Positions 6,940 through 15,497 of a stretch of DNA of 64,000 bases are shown here, piece by piece. Below the pieces are notes generated by a model. That model worked only from the letters and a program-made list of their open reading frames with translations, made no database searches and had not been told where the DNA came from. The first letter of the stretch is position 1, and the number at the start of each line of letters is the position of its first letter. A program made the position numbers and the translations under genes. Location of the stretch: assembly GCA_001790855.1 (NCBI GenBank), contig MGDH01000042.1, positions 1-64,000 of the forward strand, given 5' to 3'. Source of the stretch: Candidatus Schekmanbacteria bacterium RIFCSPLOWO2_02_FULL_38_14 (GTDB taxonomy: Bacteria; Schekmanbacteria; GWA2-38-11).

Positions 6940-8970
6940 TTATATCTTGTTATATTTCTTTCGATTGCAATTCTCACAAAGTAATTGTAGATTCCTCTCT
7001 GTATTACTACCACCTTTTGAAATAGGAATAATGTGGTCAAACTCTAACTTTTCCTTAGACCCACACTCTACACATTTCCCCTCATCTCTTTTCCATACAG
7101 AATTCCTAATATCCTTAGGAATGGATTCTCTTGATTTATCATCAGTTAGCTCTATTTTTTCTGCTGGTTTTGCTGATTCTCCGTATCCGCGGTCACCAGG
7201 AGGTATTTCAGTTATTTTCACTGGTTCATATTTCAGAGTTGGGAGATCATCTCCATCTTTCCAGTAAGCAAGTGTTCTCTTAAGCCAGTTTGCATCATCT
7301 CTTTTTGGATAATCTTCCCTGAAATGGCTTCCTCTGCTTTCAGTTCTCTGAGATGCACCATAAGCGATGCAGAGAGCAAGTCTCAGCATTCCGGGCATTT
7401 TCATCGCTGTTCCGAGCTCAGGGTTTGTAGCTTTTCCGCTTGACTTAAGCCCTATTTTTAATGACCTTCTGTAAAGCTCCTGCAGGGAATTTACCGCTTC
7501 CTGCAGGTCTTTTCCGTTACGGAATATATAAACCTTATCCTGGAGTATTTTCTCCATTAAAGGTCTTAATGCATAGACATTCTCTTTCCCGTTTTTACCT
7601 GAAATAAGATTATTAATTTTTTCTTCCTGAAACTTGACATGGTCCCTGACAATTTTTTCATTATAAGAAAACTCAACTCCTGAAACAAACTCAGCAACTT
7701 TTTTACCTACAACCATGCCCATAACAATTGTCTCTGCAAGAGAGTTACCTCCAAGCCTGTTAAAGCCGTGCATATCCCAGCATCCTGCTTCACCTGCTGC
7801 ATAAAGACCTTTTAATCCGTATGCAGCGCCATCAATATTTGTCCTTATACCTCCCATTGCATAGTGCTGTGTAGGCCTTACAGGAATGAGTCCCTCGGCA
7901 GGGTCTATGCCATTAAAATCCCTGCATATATTTGCTATCTCTCTTAAGTTTGTATAAATATGCTTTCTTCCAAGATGCCTGATGTCAAGCCAGAGGTGAG
8001 GACCATAGGGGCTGTCAACACCCTTTCCTATTCTTATATGATGCATCATCCTTCTTGAAACAACATCCCTTGAGGCAAGCTCTTTTTTATTTGGCTCATA
8101 ATCTGGCATGAATCTGTGAAGGTCTTTATCAAGAAGGTAACCGCCGTCTCCCCTTGCACCTTCTGTTATTAAAATAAACGAAGGAATTATTGCAGTAGGA
8201 TGGAACTGGACAGCTTCCATATTTCCCAGAGGTACAATTCCAGTATTTAAGGAAATAAACATCCCTGAACCTTCATTTATTACCGCATTTGTTGAAGCTC
8301 CGTAAATCCTTCCATGCCCACCGGTTGCAATAACTGTTGCCTTTGCAAGATATGTGCGAAGCTCGCCTGTACGCAGGCACCTTGCAACAATACCTATACA
8401 CTTCTCTCCGTCCTGAATAAGAGAAATTACCTCAATCCTGTCGTGAACTGTAATTCCGTGCATTGCAACAACACTGTCAAGGGCATACTGGACTGCGTGC
8501 CCGGTAACATCTGATACATAGCAGGCTCTCCACTTTGCTGTCCCTCCAAAATCCCTTGCAGTTATCAAACCAACTTTATCCTCTGAATCCTCAACAACCC
8601 TTCCGTCAGTAAGTGTTTTCTTTCCTGGTGTAACCCTGTTCCACGGGCATCCCCAGTATGAAAGCTGCCTTACTGCAGCAGGTGCAAGATTAGCAAAAAG
8701 CCTTGCCACATCCTGTTCACATCCCCAGTCAGATCCTTTCACTGTGTCCTGAAAGTGGACATCAGAGTTATCCCCTTTGCCCATTGCAACATTTCCTAAG
8801 GAAGCCTGCATTCCTCCCTGTGCTGCAGTGCTGTGTGACCTTCTCGGAGGAACAAGGCTTAAAAGTGTTACATTAAAACCATGAGATGCTGCTTCTATTG
8901 CAGCCCTCTCGCCGGCAAGACCAGCACCTACGACAAGTACATCTGTAATATATGAATTTGTTCCACTCAT
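6940..8970 (-). CDS. sdhA: Succinate dehydrogenase/fumarate reductase flavoprotein fused to a C-terminal HNH nuclease domain
   Basis: Residues 1 to about 595 are a complete complex II flavoprotein: VVGAGLAGERAA binds FAD, SHSTAAQGGMQA carries the FAD-linking His, and HPTAI plus the EGARGDGG segment belong to the active site. After the usual PPGDRGYG stretch the normal tail is missing. A short linker leads instead into an HNH domain (residues about 613-676) with Cys633/Cys636, the DH pair ending in His646, RN at 659-660, and Cys665/Cys668. The frame is open throughout, with no ATG, GTG or TTG between a GTG in EPVKI and the stop, so the HNH part has no normal start of its own. The start at 8970 has AGGAGGGG and overlaps the sdhC stop as TAATG. 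The longer upstream frame to 9075 reads inside sdhC and is rejected. Confidence 0.95.
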   Translation of the reverse strand: MSGTNSYITDVLVVGAGLAGERAAIEAASHGFNVTLLSLVPPRRSHSTAAQGGMQASLGNVAMGKGDNSDVHFQDTVKGSDWGCEQDVARLFANLAPAAVRQLSYWGCPWNRVTPGKKTLTDGRVVEDSEDKVGLITARDFGGTAKWRACYVSDVTGHAVQYALDSVVAMHGITVHDRIEVISLIQDGEKCIGIVARCLRTGELRTYLAKATVIATGGHGRIYGASTNAVINEGSGMFISLNTGIVPLGNMEAVQFHPTAIIPSFILITEGARGDGGYLLDKDLHRFMPDYEPNKKELASRDVVSRRMMHHIRIGKGVDSPYGPHLWLDIRHLGRKHIYTNLREIANICRDFNGIDPAEGLIPVRPTQHYAMGGIRTNIDGAAYGLKGLYAAGEAGCWDMHGFNRLGGNSLAETIVMGMVVGKKVAEFVSGVEFSYNEKIVRDHVKFQEEKINNLISGKNGKENVYALRPLMEKILQDKVYIFRNGKDLQEAVNSLQELYRRSLKIGLKSSGKATNPELGTAMKMPGMLRLALCIAYGASQRTESRGSHFREDYPKRDDANWLKRTLAYWKDGDDLPTLKYEPVKITEIPPGDRGYGESAKPAEKIELTDDKSRESIPKDIRNSVWKRDEGKCVECGSKEKLEFDHIIPISKGGSNTERNLQLLCENCNRKKYNKI

Positions 8971-9629
8971 TATTGCACCCCTCCTGCTCCACTGATATCT
9001 GCATATCCCTTGAGAACAAACAGAGCAACTATTCCAAGAGTTAATATAGCTATTGTTATTGCGCTCAAAACCCAACTGACTTTTTTCCTGTCAATCCATC
9101 CCCACTTTACTGCTTCCCTGTATAAACCAAGCCCTGCGTGATATTCACCGCAGAGAAGAAGTATTATATAGAATAAAAAATATGGTGACTGAATCACCCT
9201 TCCTGAGCTGATTGCTATGTTGATATCCCATTTTGAAACAACAGTCCATATATGTGCTGCTGCAAGAATTCCTATTGCAAAACCTGTTACGCATTGAAAA
9301 AGCCATGTCCATGTGTCATAGTGATTTAAGAGCCTTGAATGCTTGATGACTATTTTCATTTCCGAGAAACGGTTTGGAATTCTTCTTCCGGCAAGAATCA
9401 TGTGAATAATTATTAAGAGGATTATCATCGGGATTCCTATCTGGGAAAGCCAGTATTTTTCAAGAAGTGTAGGAACATTGTTGAAAATGCCAGGTCCCAG
9501 AATAATTGTTGAGACAAAGAGCATGTGAATCCATAAAAATCCCACGAGAAGAAGTCCGCTGGCAAGCTCAGCCATATCAACGAGCAAGTCAGCTTTGTTA
9601 TTTTTTGTCAATGCATCCTGAAGTAACAC
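8970..9629 (-). CDS. sdhC: Succinate dehydrogenase/fumarate reductase di-heme cytochrome b subunit
   Basis: The membrane anchor of complex II, exchanging electrons with (mena)quinone. Five hydrophobic segments are visible. Candidate heme-ligand histidines lie in LWIHMLF, IIIHMIL, LNHYDTW, AAHIW and GEYHAGLGLYRE, as expected for the single-subunit di-heme (Wolinella/Geobacter FrdC) type. This type can run either as fumarate reductase or succinate dehydrogenase, so the direction cannot be told here. The frame can be extended to a TTG at 9650, but the GTG at 9629 lies just after GGAGGAGGGCAGGGGA and is preferred. It is the first gene of the operon and its stop overlaps the sdhA ATG by one base. 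Confidence 0.92.
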   Translation of the reverse strand: MLLQDALTKNNKADLLVDMAELASGLLLVGFLWIHMLFVSTIILGPGIFNNVPTLLEKYWLSQIGIPMIILLIIIHMILAGRRIPNRFSEMKIVIKHSRLLNHYDTWTWLFQCVTGFAIGILAAAHIWTVVSKWDINIAISSGRVIQSPYFLFYIILLLCGEYHAGLGLYREAVKWGWIDRKKVSWVLSAITIAILTLGIVALFVLKGYADISGAGGVQ

Positions 9630-9847
9630 TCCCCTGCCCTCCTCCTGCAAAAAATTAATTTAAAAACCTTACCCTAAATAATACCAATGCAACTTTTAAA
9701 AACCGCACCCTACTTATTCAAAATCATAAAAAAGTCAAGATATTTCTATGACTTTATATTTTTTTAATCAAGAGAATACCTCCAGTAAAAATTTTGTTGA
9801 TATTGCAGAAAATAAGCTTAATATTTTTATAATCAGAAATATTCATT

Positions 9848-10750
9848 ATGAAAATTTTGCATAACCGATTCATAAGAATTTCTACAGTTCTTATAACAGC
9901 TTTTATTCTGACAAAAGCAGGTTTCCTTTTAAAATCATATAAAGGAATAGAACCTCTCAGCAAATGGAAGGGAACCCTTTCAATCCTTGTCTCATCTAAA
10001 GAATATCCGGCAGAAACTAAACTCCGGCAAACACTTCCCAAGGGAGCATTCCGCATAACTTATGTCATTGACGGAGACACTCTTGTCCTCAGCAACAGGG
10101 AAAAAATTCGTTTGATTGGTGTTGATGCGCCTGAGATTCAGCACGATGATATTCCGGGAGAATGGTATGGAAAGGAAGCAAAAGAGTTTTTAAAACAGCT
10201 CGCAGAGGGAAAGGAATGTACACTTGGGTATGAAACAGATGGAATCCGCGACAGATACGGAAGAATTCTTGCCTATGTTTTTATGGGAAACAAACTTCTT
10301 AATGCTGAAATGATAAGACAGGGTTATGCTCGCGTGTATATGAGGTTTTCTTTCACTAAAAAGACTGAATTTATCAGGCTTGAAAAAGAGGCAAGAGGAA
10401 AAGGGATTGGAATATGGAGCAGGCAATTATTTAAAAAAAATAAAAAAGCAGGAACACCTGCTGTGATTCAGTGGCAGGACGCTGATAAGCACTATGGAGA
10501 GTACTGCGCTGTTGAGGGAAAGATTGTTTCTACATATAATTCAGGGAAAGCCTGCTTTCTCAACTTCCATAAAGATTACAACCATTATCTTACAGCAGTT
10601 ATCTTCTCATCAGACTTTTCACGCTTTCCTGAAAATCCTGAAAAGTATTATTTAGGTAAAAAAGTTCTTGTATCAGGTTATATTAAAGAATACAAAGGAA
10701 AGCCTGAGATAGTTTTAGAAAGCCGAAAGCAGATAGAAGTCTTAAAATAA
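9848..10750 (+). CDS. Membrane-anchored or secreted thermonuclease-family protein with C-terminal OB-like domain
   Basis: A staphylococcal-nuclease-type enzyme of 300 residues, likely acting outside the cytoplasm. Residues about 8-28 form an N-terminal membrane or signal segment. The SNc domain spans about 75-200 and has YVIDGDT (metal-binding Asp), IRLIGVDAPE (catalytic Arg and Glu) and DRYGR (second catalytic Arg). Residues about 210-300 look like a small beta-rich OB-type domain (VEGKIVSTYN...VSGYIKEYKGKPEI) that could bind nucleic acid. There is no clear Shine-Dalgarno sequence. It is divergent from the complex II operon and followed by the SlyD fragment. Confidence 0.85.
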   Translation: MKILHNRFIRISTVLITAFILTKAGFLLKSYKGIEPLSKWKGTLSILVSSKEYPAETKLRQTLPKGAFRITYVIDGDTLVLSNREKIRLIGVDAPEIQHDDIPGEWYGKEAKEFLKQLAEGKECTLGYETDGIRDRYGRILAYVFMGNKLLNAEMIRQGYARVYMRFSFTKKTEFIRLEKEARGKGIGIWSRQLFKKNKKAGTPAVIQWQDADKHYGEYCAVEGKIVSTYNSGKACFLNFHKDYNHYLTAVIFSSDFSRFPENPEKYYLGKKVLVSGYIKEYKGKPEIVLESRKQIEVLK

Positions 10751-10782
10751 CTTAATTATGCATTAATAACCACAACAAAACT

Positions 10783-10986
10783 TTACATGCTTATGTCGAT
10801 AGAAAACGCTTCCCTAACCACGTAACTCCTAAAATCGGACATCGTTTTCAGGCAAATCAGCCTGATGGAAGGATAATTGCATTTATAGTTATTGATATTA
10901 CTGAAACACTTGTGACACTTGATGCCAACCATTCCCTTGTTGGAAAAGACCTGAATTTTGATATCCAGCTTGTGGTAATCTCTTAG
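10783..10986 (+). pseudogene. Fragment of a SlyD-type FKBP peptidyl-prolyl isomerase
   Basis: One frame without a start codon reads DRKRFPNHVTPKIGHRFQ, then QPDGRII, then TLDANHSLVGKDLNFDIQLV and stops with TAG at 10984-10986. This matches the second half of SlyD-like FKBP proteins, whose hallmark is (V/L)DGNHPLAGK.L.F.(V/I). The catalytic N-terminal FKBP half is absent: upstream lies the end of the nuclease gene. It is a 5'-truncated remnant. A terminator hairpin follows 11 bp later. Confidence 0.75.
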
Positions 10987-10997
10987 AAGTAAAATAA

Positions 10998-11037
10998 AAA
11001 AGCCCATTCAGAATTTCTTCAGAATGGGCTTTTGATT
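10998..11037. terminator. Bidirectional Rho-independent terminator
   Basis: AAAAGCCCATTC (10998-11009) pairs with GAATGGGCTTTT (11022-11033), followed by GATTTTTT. A on the left and T on the right allow termination from both directions, fitting the position between the plus-strand SlyD fragment and the minus-strand gene at 11061. Confidence 0.85.
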
Positions 11038-11060
11038 TTTTACTTTTGAGTTTTTTTAAC

Positions 11061-11636
11061 TTATCTGTTTATCTTGATTTCAAATATGCAGTATGGTTTT
11101 CCCTGTGGAAGACCCGGGTCACCATGTTCTCTCTCGCTCTGGCAGTCAAATCTTACAAACTCAACACAGTCTTTTCCAATTACATCCCTTACACCGTAGT
11201 CAATCTCTGTGAATATGTTGCAAAGCTTTTTTCTCATGGTTATATCTTTAATCCCCATCATATCCCATGCGTTGTTTATCATGCATCCGATTCTTTTTGC
11301 ACGTACGTGTGTTGGATTTCCGTCCTTGTCTTTAGCAAGAACCTCAACTGGGTCCATTATCTTAGAACCTGAGTTATCAGCCCTCTGGCTTGACATAAAC
11401 CACATCTGCCAGTCACAGTAGTTTTGAAAATCTGATTTCTCTTTGCCGGGCTTTGTTTCTGCCAGAAATGCTTTGGCAGAACCCTGACCAATTTTAATGA
11501 AAAATTCTCTAAGTAATTTTTCTCCATCTTTTCCATACTTGTTAAGCACATCTATTGACATAAGTCCCATAATTCCAAACCCTCTCATCTGTGCAAAACG
11601 GTGTAGTTGCTTCCAATCTGTTTTGTCTTCCGGCAT
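11061..11636 (-). CDS. L-2-amino-thiazoline-4-carboxylic acid hydrolase-like protein
   Basis: A 191-residue cytoplasmic protein with the layout of the ATC-hydrolase family (PF14196): a helical first half with GEKLLREFF, a central KRIGCMINNAW segment, a LCNIFTEIDYGV segment, and a C-terminal strand ending in GKPYCIFEI. That is the Cys..Trp..LC..D..GDPYC-F pattern I know from this family. Known members open the thiazoline ring of ATC on the way to cysteine; many uncharacterised members exist, so the substrate is not certain. A GGAGG lies seven bases before the ATG. It stands alone between two terminator-like structures. Confidence 0.55.
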   Translation of the reverse strand: MPEDKTDWKQLHRFAQMRGFGIMGLMSIDVLNKYGKDGEKLLREFFIKIGQGSAKAFLAETKPGKEKSDFQNYCDWQMWFMSSQRADNSGSKIMDPVEVLAKDKDGNPTHVRAKRIGCMINNAWDMMGIKDITMRKKLCNIFTEIDYGVRDVIGKDCVEFVRFDCQSEREHGDPGLPQGKPYCIFEIKINR

Positions 11637-11903
11637 AAGTTTCCTCCTTGAAATTTAAAAATTTGATTTATATGGAAAATAGATTATATTCTTTTATAAC
11701 CGTACCTTTTCCAAACATACTATATATTAAAATGTGAATTTTAAGTCAAGAAACTTTTCAAAAATTTTACAAATCACCAATTAAATAATGGAACTGCATG
11801 AATAATAGCTTACAGGTTTTTATCAGAAAAAGTTTTGATTTTTTAATATAAAAAATCTATTTTAACAACTATAAAATAAAAACTCTTTATAAAGGAACCG
11901 CAA

Positions 11904-12704
11904 ATGGATAATTTAAAAGAAATAGATGATTTTCTTGATTCAATGAAAAAAAAGGCTATCGGGAACTTTACAAAAATTGAAGGCGCTGACCTTGTTGAAA
12001 AAAAAATCTGGAAAACTCCTGATGGAACCGCTGAGCTAAATATCATCAGAGGAAAGGTTTTTGAAAAGGTAAGCGTTTGCCGCACAAACAAAATAAAAAA
12101 AATCCCTGCATCAGTAAATGTTCCTGAAGCGATGAGAGATGTTGCTGAAAGTAAAAATACAGAGGTTGTAATGAAAGTTTTTGAAATATGCAGTCATATG
12201 GCTAGTCCTAAAGTTCCTATTGGCAATATAAGCATAAGATACAGGAAGGCAAAAGAAGGAAGGTTTGCAGGCGGAACAGATTTATCACCCTACTTCCCTT
12301 TTGAAGAAGATGTTGAGCTTTACAGAGACGAAATGAAGAATCTGTGCAAAAAATATGGTAAGGAATATGAGCCTATGAGAAAAAAACTTGAGCAGAATTT
12401 CTGGCTAAAGTATCGAAACGAGCCAAGGGGTGGCGCACATGGAATTGGATTTGATGTTCATGAGGATGAGTTTGATTTTGTCAAAGACCTTCTTGAAACA
12501 TTTGTAAAAACATATACATTGATTGTTGAAAGACGGAAGGATGAACCATTTACGCAGGAAGAAAGGGAAAAACAGCTTTACAGAAGGGGGAGATGGGTTG
12601 AGTTCAACCTTGTTGAAGATGAAGGGTTCAGGTTTGGTCTTGAAATGGGAATAGACCCAGAGATAATGGTTCTTCAGACCCTGCCGCCGTTGGTGAGGTT
12701 TTAA
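11904..12704 (+). CDS. hemF: Oxygen-dependent coproporphyrinogen III oxidase
   Basis: Converts coproporphyrinogen III to protoporphyrinogen IX with O2 in heme synthesis. Family signatures are visible: the RYRKAKEGRFAGGTDLSPY active-site region, PRGGAHGIGFD, and the C-terminal GRWVEFNLVEDEGFRFGL. At 266 residues it is somewhat shorter than the Escherichia coli enzyme (about 300), mainly at the N-terminus. The gene is monocistronic here, downstream of an AT-rich leader, and is followed by a long inverted repeat. The dependence on O2 suggests at least microaerobic life. Confidence 0.93.
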   Translation: MDNLKEIDDFLDSMKKKAIGNFTKIEGADLVEKKIWKTPDGTAELNIIRGKVFEKVSVCRTNKIKKIPASVNVPEAMRDVAESKNTEVVMKVFEICSHMASPKVPIGNISIRYRKAKEGRFAGGTDLSPYFPFEEDVELYRDEMKNLCKKYGKEYEPMRKKLEQNFWLKYRNEPRGGAHGIGFDVHEDEFDFVKDLLETFVKTYTLIVERRKDEPFTQEEREKQLYRRGRWVEFNLVEDEGFRFGLEMGIDPEIMVLQTLPPLVRF

Positions 12705-12720
12705 ATATAAATATCAAATA

Positions 12721-12801
12721 AGGCAAGTTCAATAATGTAAACACTTCTTTTGGCCGCCCTCTATGATATCAAAGTATTGTGTTAGATTATTGAACTTGCC
12801 T
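12721..12801. repeat. Long inverted repeat between hemF and a convergent gene
   Basis: AGGCAAGTTCAATAAT (12721-12736) is a perfect 16-bp inverse of ATTATTGAACTTGCCT (12786-12801) around a 49-base centre; pairing can be extended imperfectly (GTAAACAC with GTGTTAG). It may terminate both convergent transcripts or be a small mobile inverted-repeat element. Confidence 0.7.
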
Positions 12802-12822
12802 GCATAAAAATTTTATTAATAT

Positions 12823-14274
12823 TTAATCCTTTCTTTTAAAAATCAGAACATTCCCCTTCCTGTCTTCATTAAAAGTTTTGATTAAATAATAAGGGAAATT
12901 GGTATATATTATTTCAGGAGGGTCCTTCCAATTCTGTTTCCTATAGATAATCAAATTAGGTTTAAATTTTTTAATACCCCAGATATAATCATCATGATGA
13001 TGAATCATCTCAGGAGTTACTAGTCCAGCTAAATCAACTATTTTTCTCTTGCTGTAATAGCCAATTATGCCTATATCTGCACAAGCTATAGTTGAGTTTT
13101 CTTCAGTATTTTTGCTTGCCCATATTCCAAACATTCTATAGACGTTATACCTAGTTCCAAAATTTTCATCCTTAGGGAAAAAATTATGAAATTCATAAAG
13201 ATATCTCATGCTATTGAATATGCTGAAACAACATATAAATATTAAAAAAGAAAATAGGATTCCCTTAGCTACTTTATAACTTGAAAAAATAACTATCACC
13301 CTTTCAATACAAAATACCACTCCAAGAAAAGAAGTAATAATTAATCCTGGAAATATTGGATAAAAATGCCAATCACATCCAGCTGGAGATACTCTAAGGA
13401 TAGAATATCCTAAGATATGAAGAAATGTCCATATGGGAATAATAATTAATTCTTTTTTTCTACTATTTAATATCTGTAATAATCCCAATGGTAAAAACAT
13501 AAAATAATAAGGTTTAATAACTCCAAAAATAGGATTTAAAAACCTAACTACTTTATCTTCAAAAAGCATAAGAAATACATACATTATACTTTTTGACATA
13601 CCAGTCTTTACTGACATTGAACTTGGAAAAAAAGTTCCAAAATAAAAAAATGAAAACAAATACCAAGGTATAACTATAACTAAAAAAAGACTAACATATT
13701 TATAAGGAAACTTTTTATTTTTTAAAATATAAGCAAGAAGAATTAGACCAATAAGGATGATAGCATCACTTCTTGTAAGAATCGCAATAACTAATAAAAT
13801 TGTTGATAAATAAAAATAATCTTTTAAATAAAATAAAATAGCTCCATAAATAAGCATGGTGTAAAAAATTGTCTCCAGACCAAAGCAACTGTAGGTCTGA
13901 GAATTGAATATTATTAAAATTGCACAGAAAACCCCCCATATCTTTTTGTTGACAATGTTTAGAATTAAATAAAGAAAATATGATAAAAAAATAAGACTTA
14001 TTGACGACAGAATAATGCTTACAAGAGGTAAATTTTTAAAAAACAATCCGCAACATGCTAAAATCAATGTGTAAAGAGGAGTGGTTGTCCCAAGAATTCT
14101 TTCTCCTTCATTGAACACAAACCCATGCCCCTCAGAAAGATTCTTGGCATATCTGAAAGTTATGTAGGGATCATCAAATCTAATATCTTTGAAAAAATAT
14201 GTCAGCAGAATAACTAAGAAAGAAAAAAGAATAAAAATTAAATACTTGGGGCTAAGTTTTGTTAAATAATACAA
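12823..14274 (-). CDS. Polytopic membrane protein, GT39/PMT-like glycosyltransferase family
   Basis: A 483-residue integral membrane protein with about ten hydrophobic segments. The first extracytoplasmic loop carries DDPYITFRYAKNL (the acidic pair of GT-C enzymes) followed by GHGFVFNEGERILGTTTPLY, a pattern common in GT39-like bacterial proteins that move sugars from polyprenyl-phosphate donors. The last 130 residues form a soluble, probably periplasmic domain. The acceptor and donor cannot be read from sequence. It stands alone, very AT-rich compared with its neighbours, which may hint at transfer. Confidence 0.65.
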   Translation of the reverse strand: MYYLTKLSPKYLIFILFSFLVILLTYFFKDIRFDDPYITFRYAKNLSEGHGFVFNEGERILGTTTPLYTLILACCGLFFKNLPLVSIILSSISLIFLSYFLYLILNIVNKKIWGVFCAILIIFNSQTYSCFGLETIFYTMLIYGAILFYLKDYFYLSTILLVIAILTRSDAIILIGLILLAYILKNKKFPYKYVSLFLVIVIPWYLFSFFYFGTFFPSSMSVKTGMSKSIMYVFLMLFEDKVVRFLNPIFGVIKPYYFMFLPLGLLQILNSRKKELIIIPIWTFLHILGYSILRVSPAGCDWHFYPIFPGLIITSFLGVVFCIERVIVIFSSYKVAKGILFSFLIFICCFSIFNSMRYLYEFHNFFPKDENFGTRYNVYRMFGIWASKNTEENSTIACADIGIIGYYSKRKIVDLAGLVTPEMIHHHDDYIWGIKKFKPNLIIYRKQNWKDPPEIIYTNFPYYLIKTFNEDRKGNVLIFKRKD

Positions 14275-14344
14275 AATACTGAGAAATTTTTAAGTAATAG
14301 GAGTTGAACATGTGTAACCCTATGTCTTTGCATTGTTCAAATTA

Positions 14345-14372
14345 CCTGTCTGCCGACAGGCAGGAAGCCTGC
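14345..14372. repeat. GC-rich palindrome of the CCTG/CAGG family
   Basis: CCTGTC (14345-14350) pairs with GACAGG (14355-14360) around TGCC, and a further CCTGC follows. It is one of several GC-rich palindromes with the same core that stand out in AT-rich intergenic DNA (see 38996-39131, 42103-42228 and 49880-49956). Confidence 0.6.
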
Positions 14373-14430
14373 GACTACAATTATAATTATCTATCAGAAA
14401 TCAATTAAAAACTTAAAACTAAAAACTTTT

Positions 14431-15324
14431 TTATTTAACAGTCATGACCGGGCACTTTGCAAGCCTTATTAATCTTTCTGCAACGCTTCCAATCAAGGCA
14501 TGAGAAATACCTGTTCGTCCATGAGTTCCCATTATAATCAAATCAGCCTTTATAGAATTTTCCTTTTCAAGAATCTCGTGGAACGGTTCTCCAACACGGA
14601 CCTGATGGGTTATATTCTTAAATCCCTTTCCTTTTTCCTCAATAAGCAAGCCAAGTCTAACCTTAATCTCCTCCTCCATCCTTTTAATTATACCCTCTTT
14701 TGAAAAGAAATCGCTGTAGTAATAAGGATAAAAAGAGATTGGCTGAATCACATTAAGCACATCAATGTTTGCATTAAAAAGGCTTGCAAAATCAACTGCA
14801 AGTTCAAATGCTTTTTCAGAATGCTCTGAAAGGTCAACAGGAACAAGTATTTTTTTTATGTCAAACTTGTCAGGTTTGATTTCATGGCTTAACTTGACAG
14901 TAAGAACAGGACAAGGAGAAGTTCTCAGAACTTTTTCTGCAACACTTCCAATAACTGCATGGCTCAAACCCTTTCTTGCGTGAGTAGCCATGACAATTAA
15001 ATCAGCTTTAACATCCTTTGAAAACTCAATGATTCCAGAAACCGGATAGCCTTTTAATACGCGGATTTCTATGTTGGTTCCTTCATTCCCCTTTATGTAT
15101 GTGTTTCTAATTTCTTTTTCAAGCTCACTCCTTATATCATCAAAGCTTACATTTGAATAAAAGTCAGAAGCATAAAGAGGGTCAATTACCTGAGGCTCTG
15201 AAACTATGTGTAAAATATAGATTTTCGAACCATTTTTCTTTGCAAGGCTTAAGGCAAGATTAAAAGCATTGATACAACCGGAAGAAAAATCAACCGGAAC
15301 AACAATTCTTTCAATGTTTTTCAT
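14431..15324 (-). CDS. Tandem-domain universal stress protein
   Basis: Two UspA domains (residues about 1-145 and 155-297) in one chain. Both keep the ATP-binding signature: ATHARKGLSHAVIGSVAE in the first and GTHGRTGISHALIGSVAE in the second (G-x2-G-x9-G-S), and each starts with a (K)I(L/V)VPVDxS strand. Double-domain Usp proteins bind ATP and aid survival in stress; the precise role is not known. Single gene, cytoplasmic. Confidence 0.92.
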   Translation of the reverse strand: MKNIERIVVPVDFSSGCINAFNLALSLAKKNGSKIYILHIVSEPQVIDPLYASDFYSNVSFDDIRSELEKEIRNTYIKGNEGTNIEIRVLKGYPVSGIIEFSKDVKADLIVMATHARKGLSHAVIGSVAEKVLRTSPCPVLTVKLSHEIKPDKFDIKKILVPVDLSEHSEKAFELAVDFASLFNANIDVLNVIQPISFYPYYYSDFFSKEGIIKRMEEEIKVRLGLLIEEKGKGFKNITHQVRVGEPFHEILEKENSIKADLIIMGTHGRTGISHALIGSVAERLIRLAKCPVMTVK

Positions 15325-15497
15325 CTTTTCTCCCTTAATTTTAAAAACCTAACCCCTAACCATATAATGGTTTGTTAAAATTATATTGTCAACTATAAAA
15401 ACTTAAACTTATCAGCCAAAAGCAAAATTTTGAAATCATGGAATTTGTTCTGAGCAAACATGGAAATCTTGCTATTGCAAGTCATATTATATTTGTC

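Noticed and set aside
7000-7150. HNH part as a separate gene
   Set aside because: There is no in-frame ATG, GTG or TTG in this stretch and the frame is continuous with SdhA.
8971-9075. 35-residue N-terminal extension of the SdhA frame
   Set aside because: It reads inside sdhC in another frame and the ATG at 8970 has a strong AGGAGGGG and a TAATG overlap.
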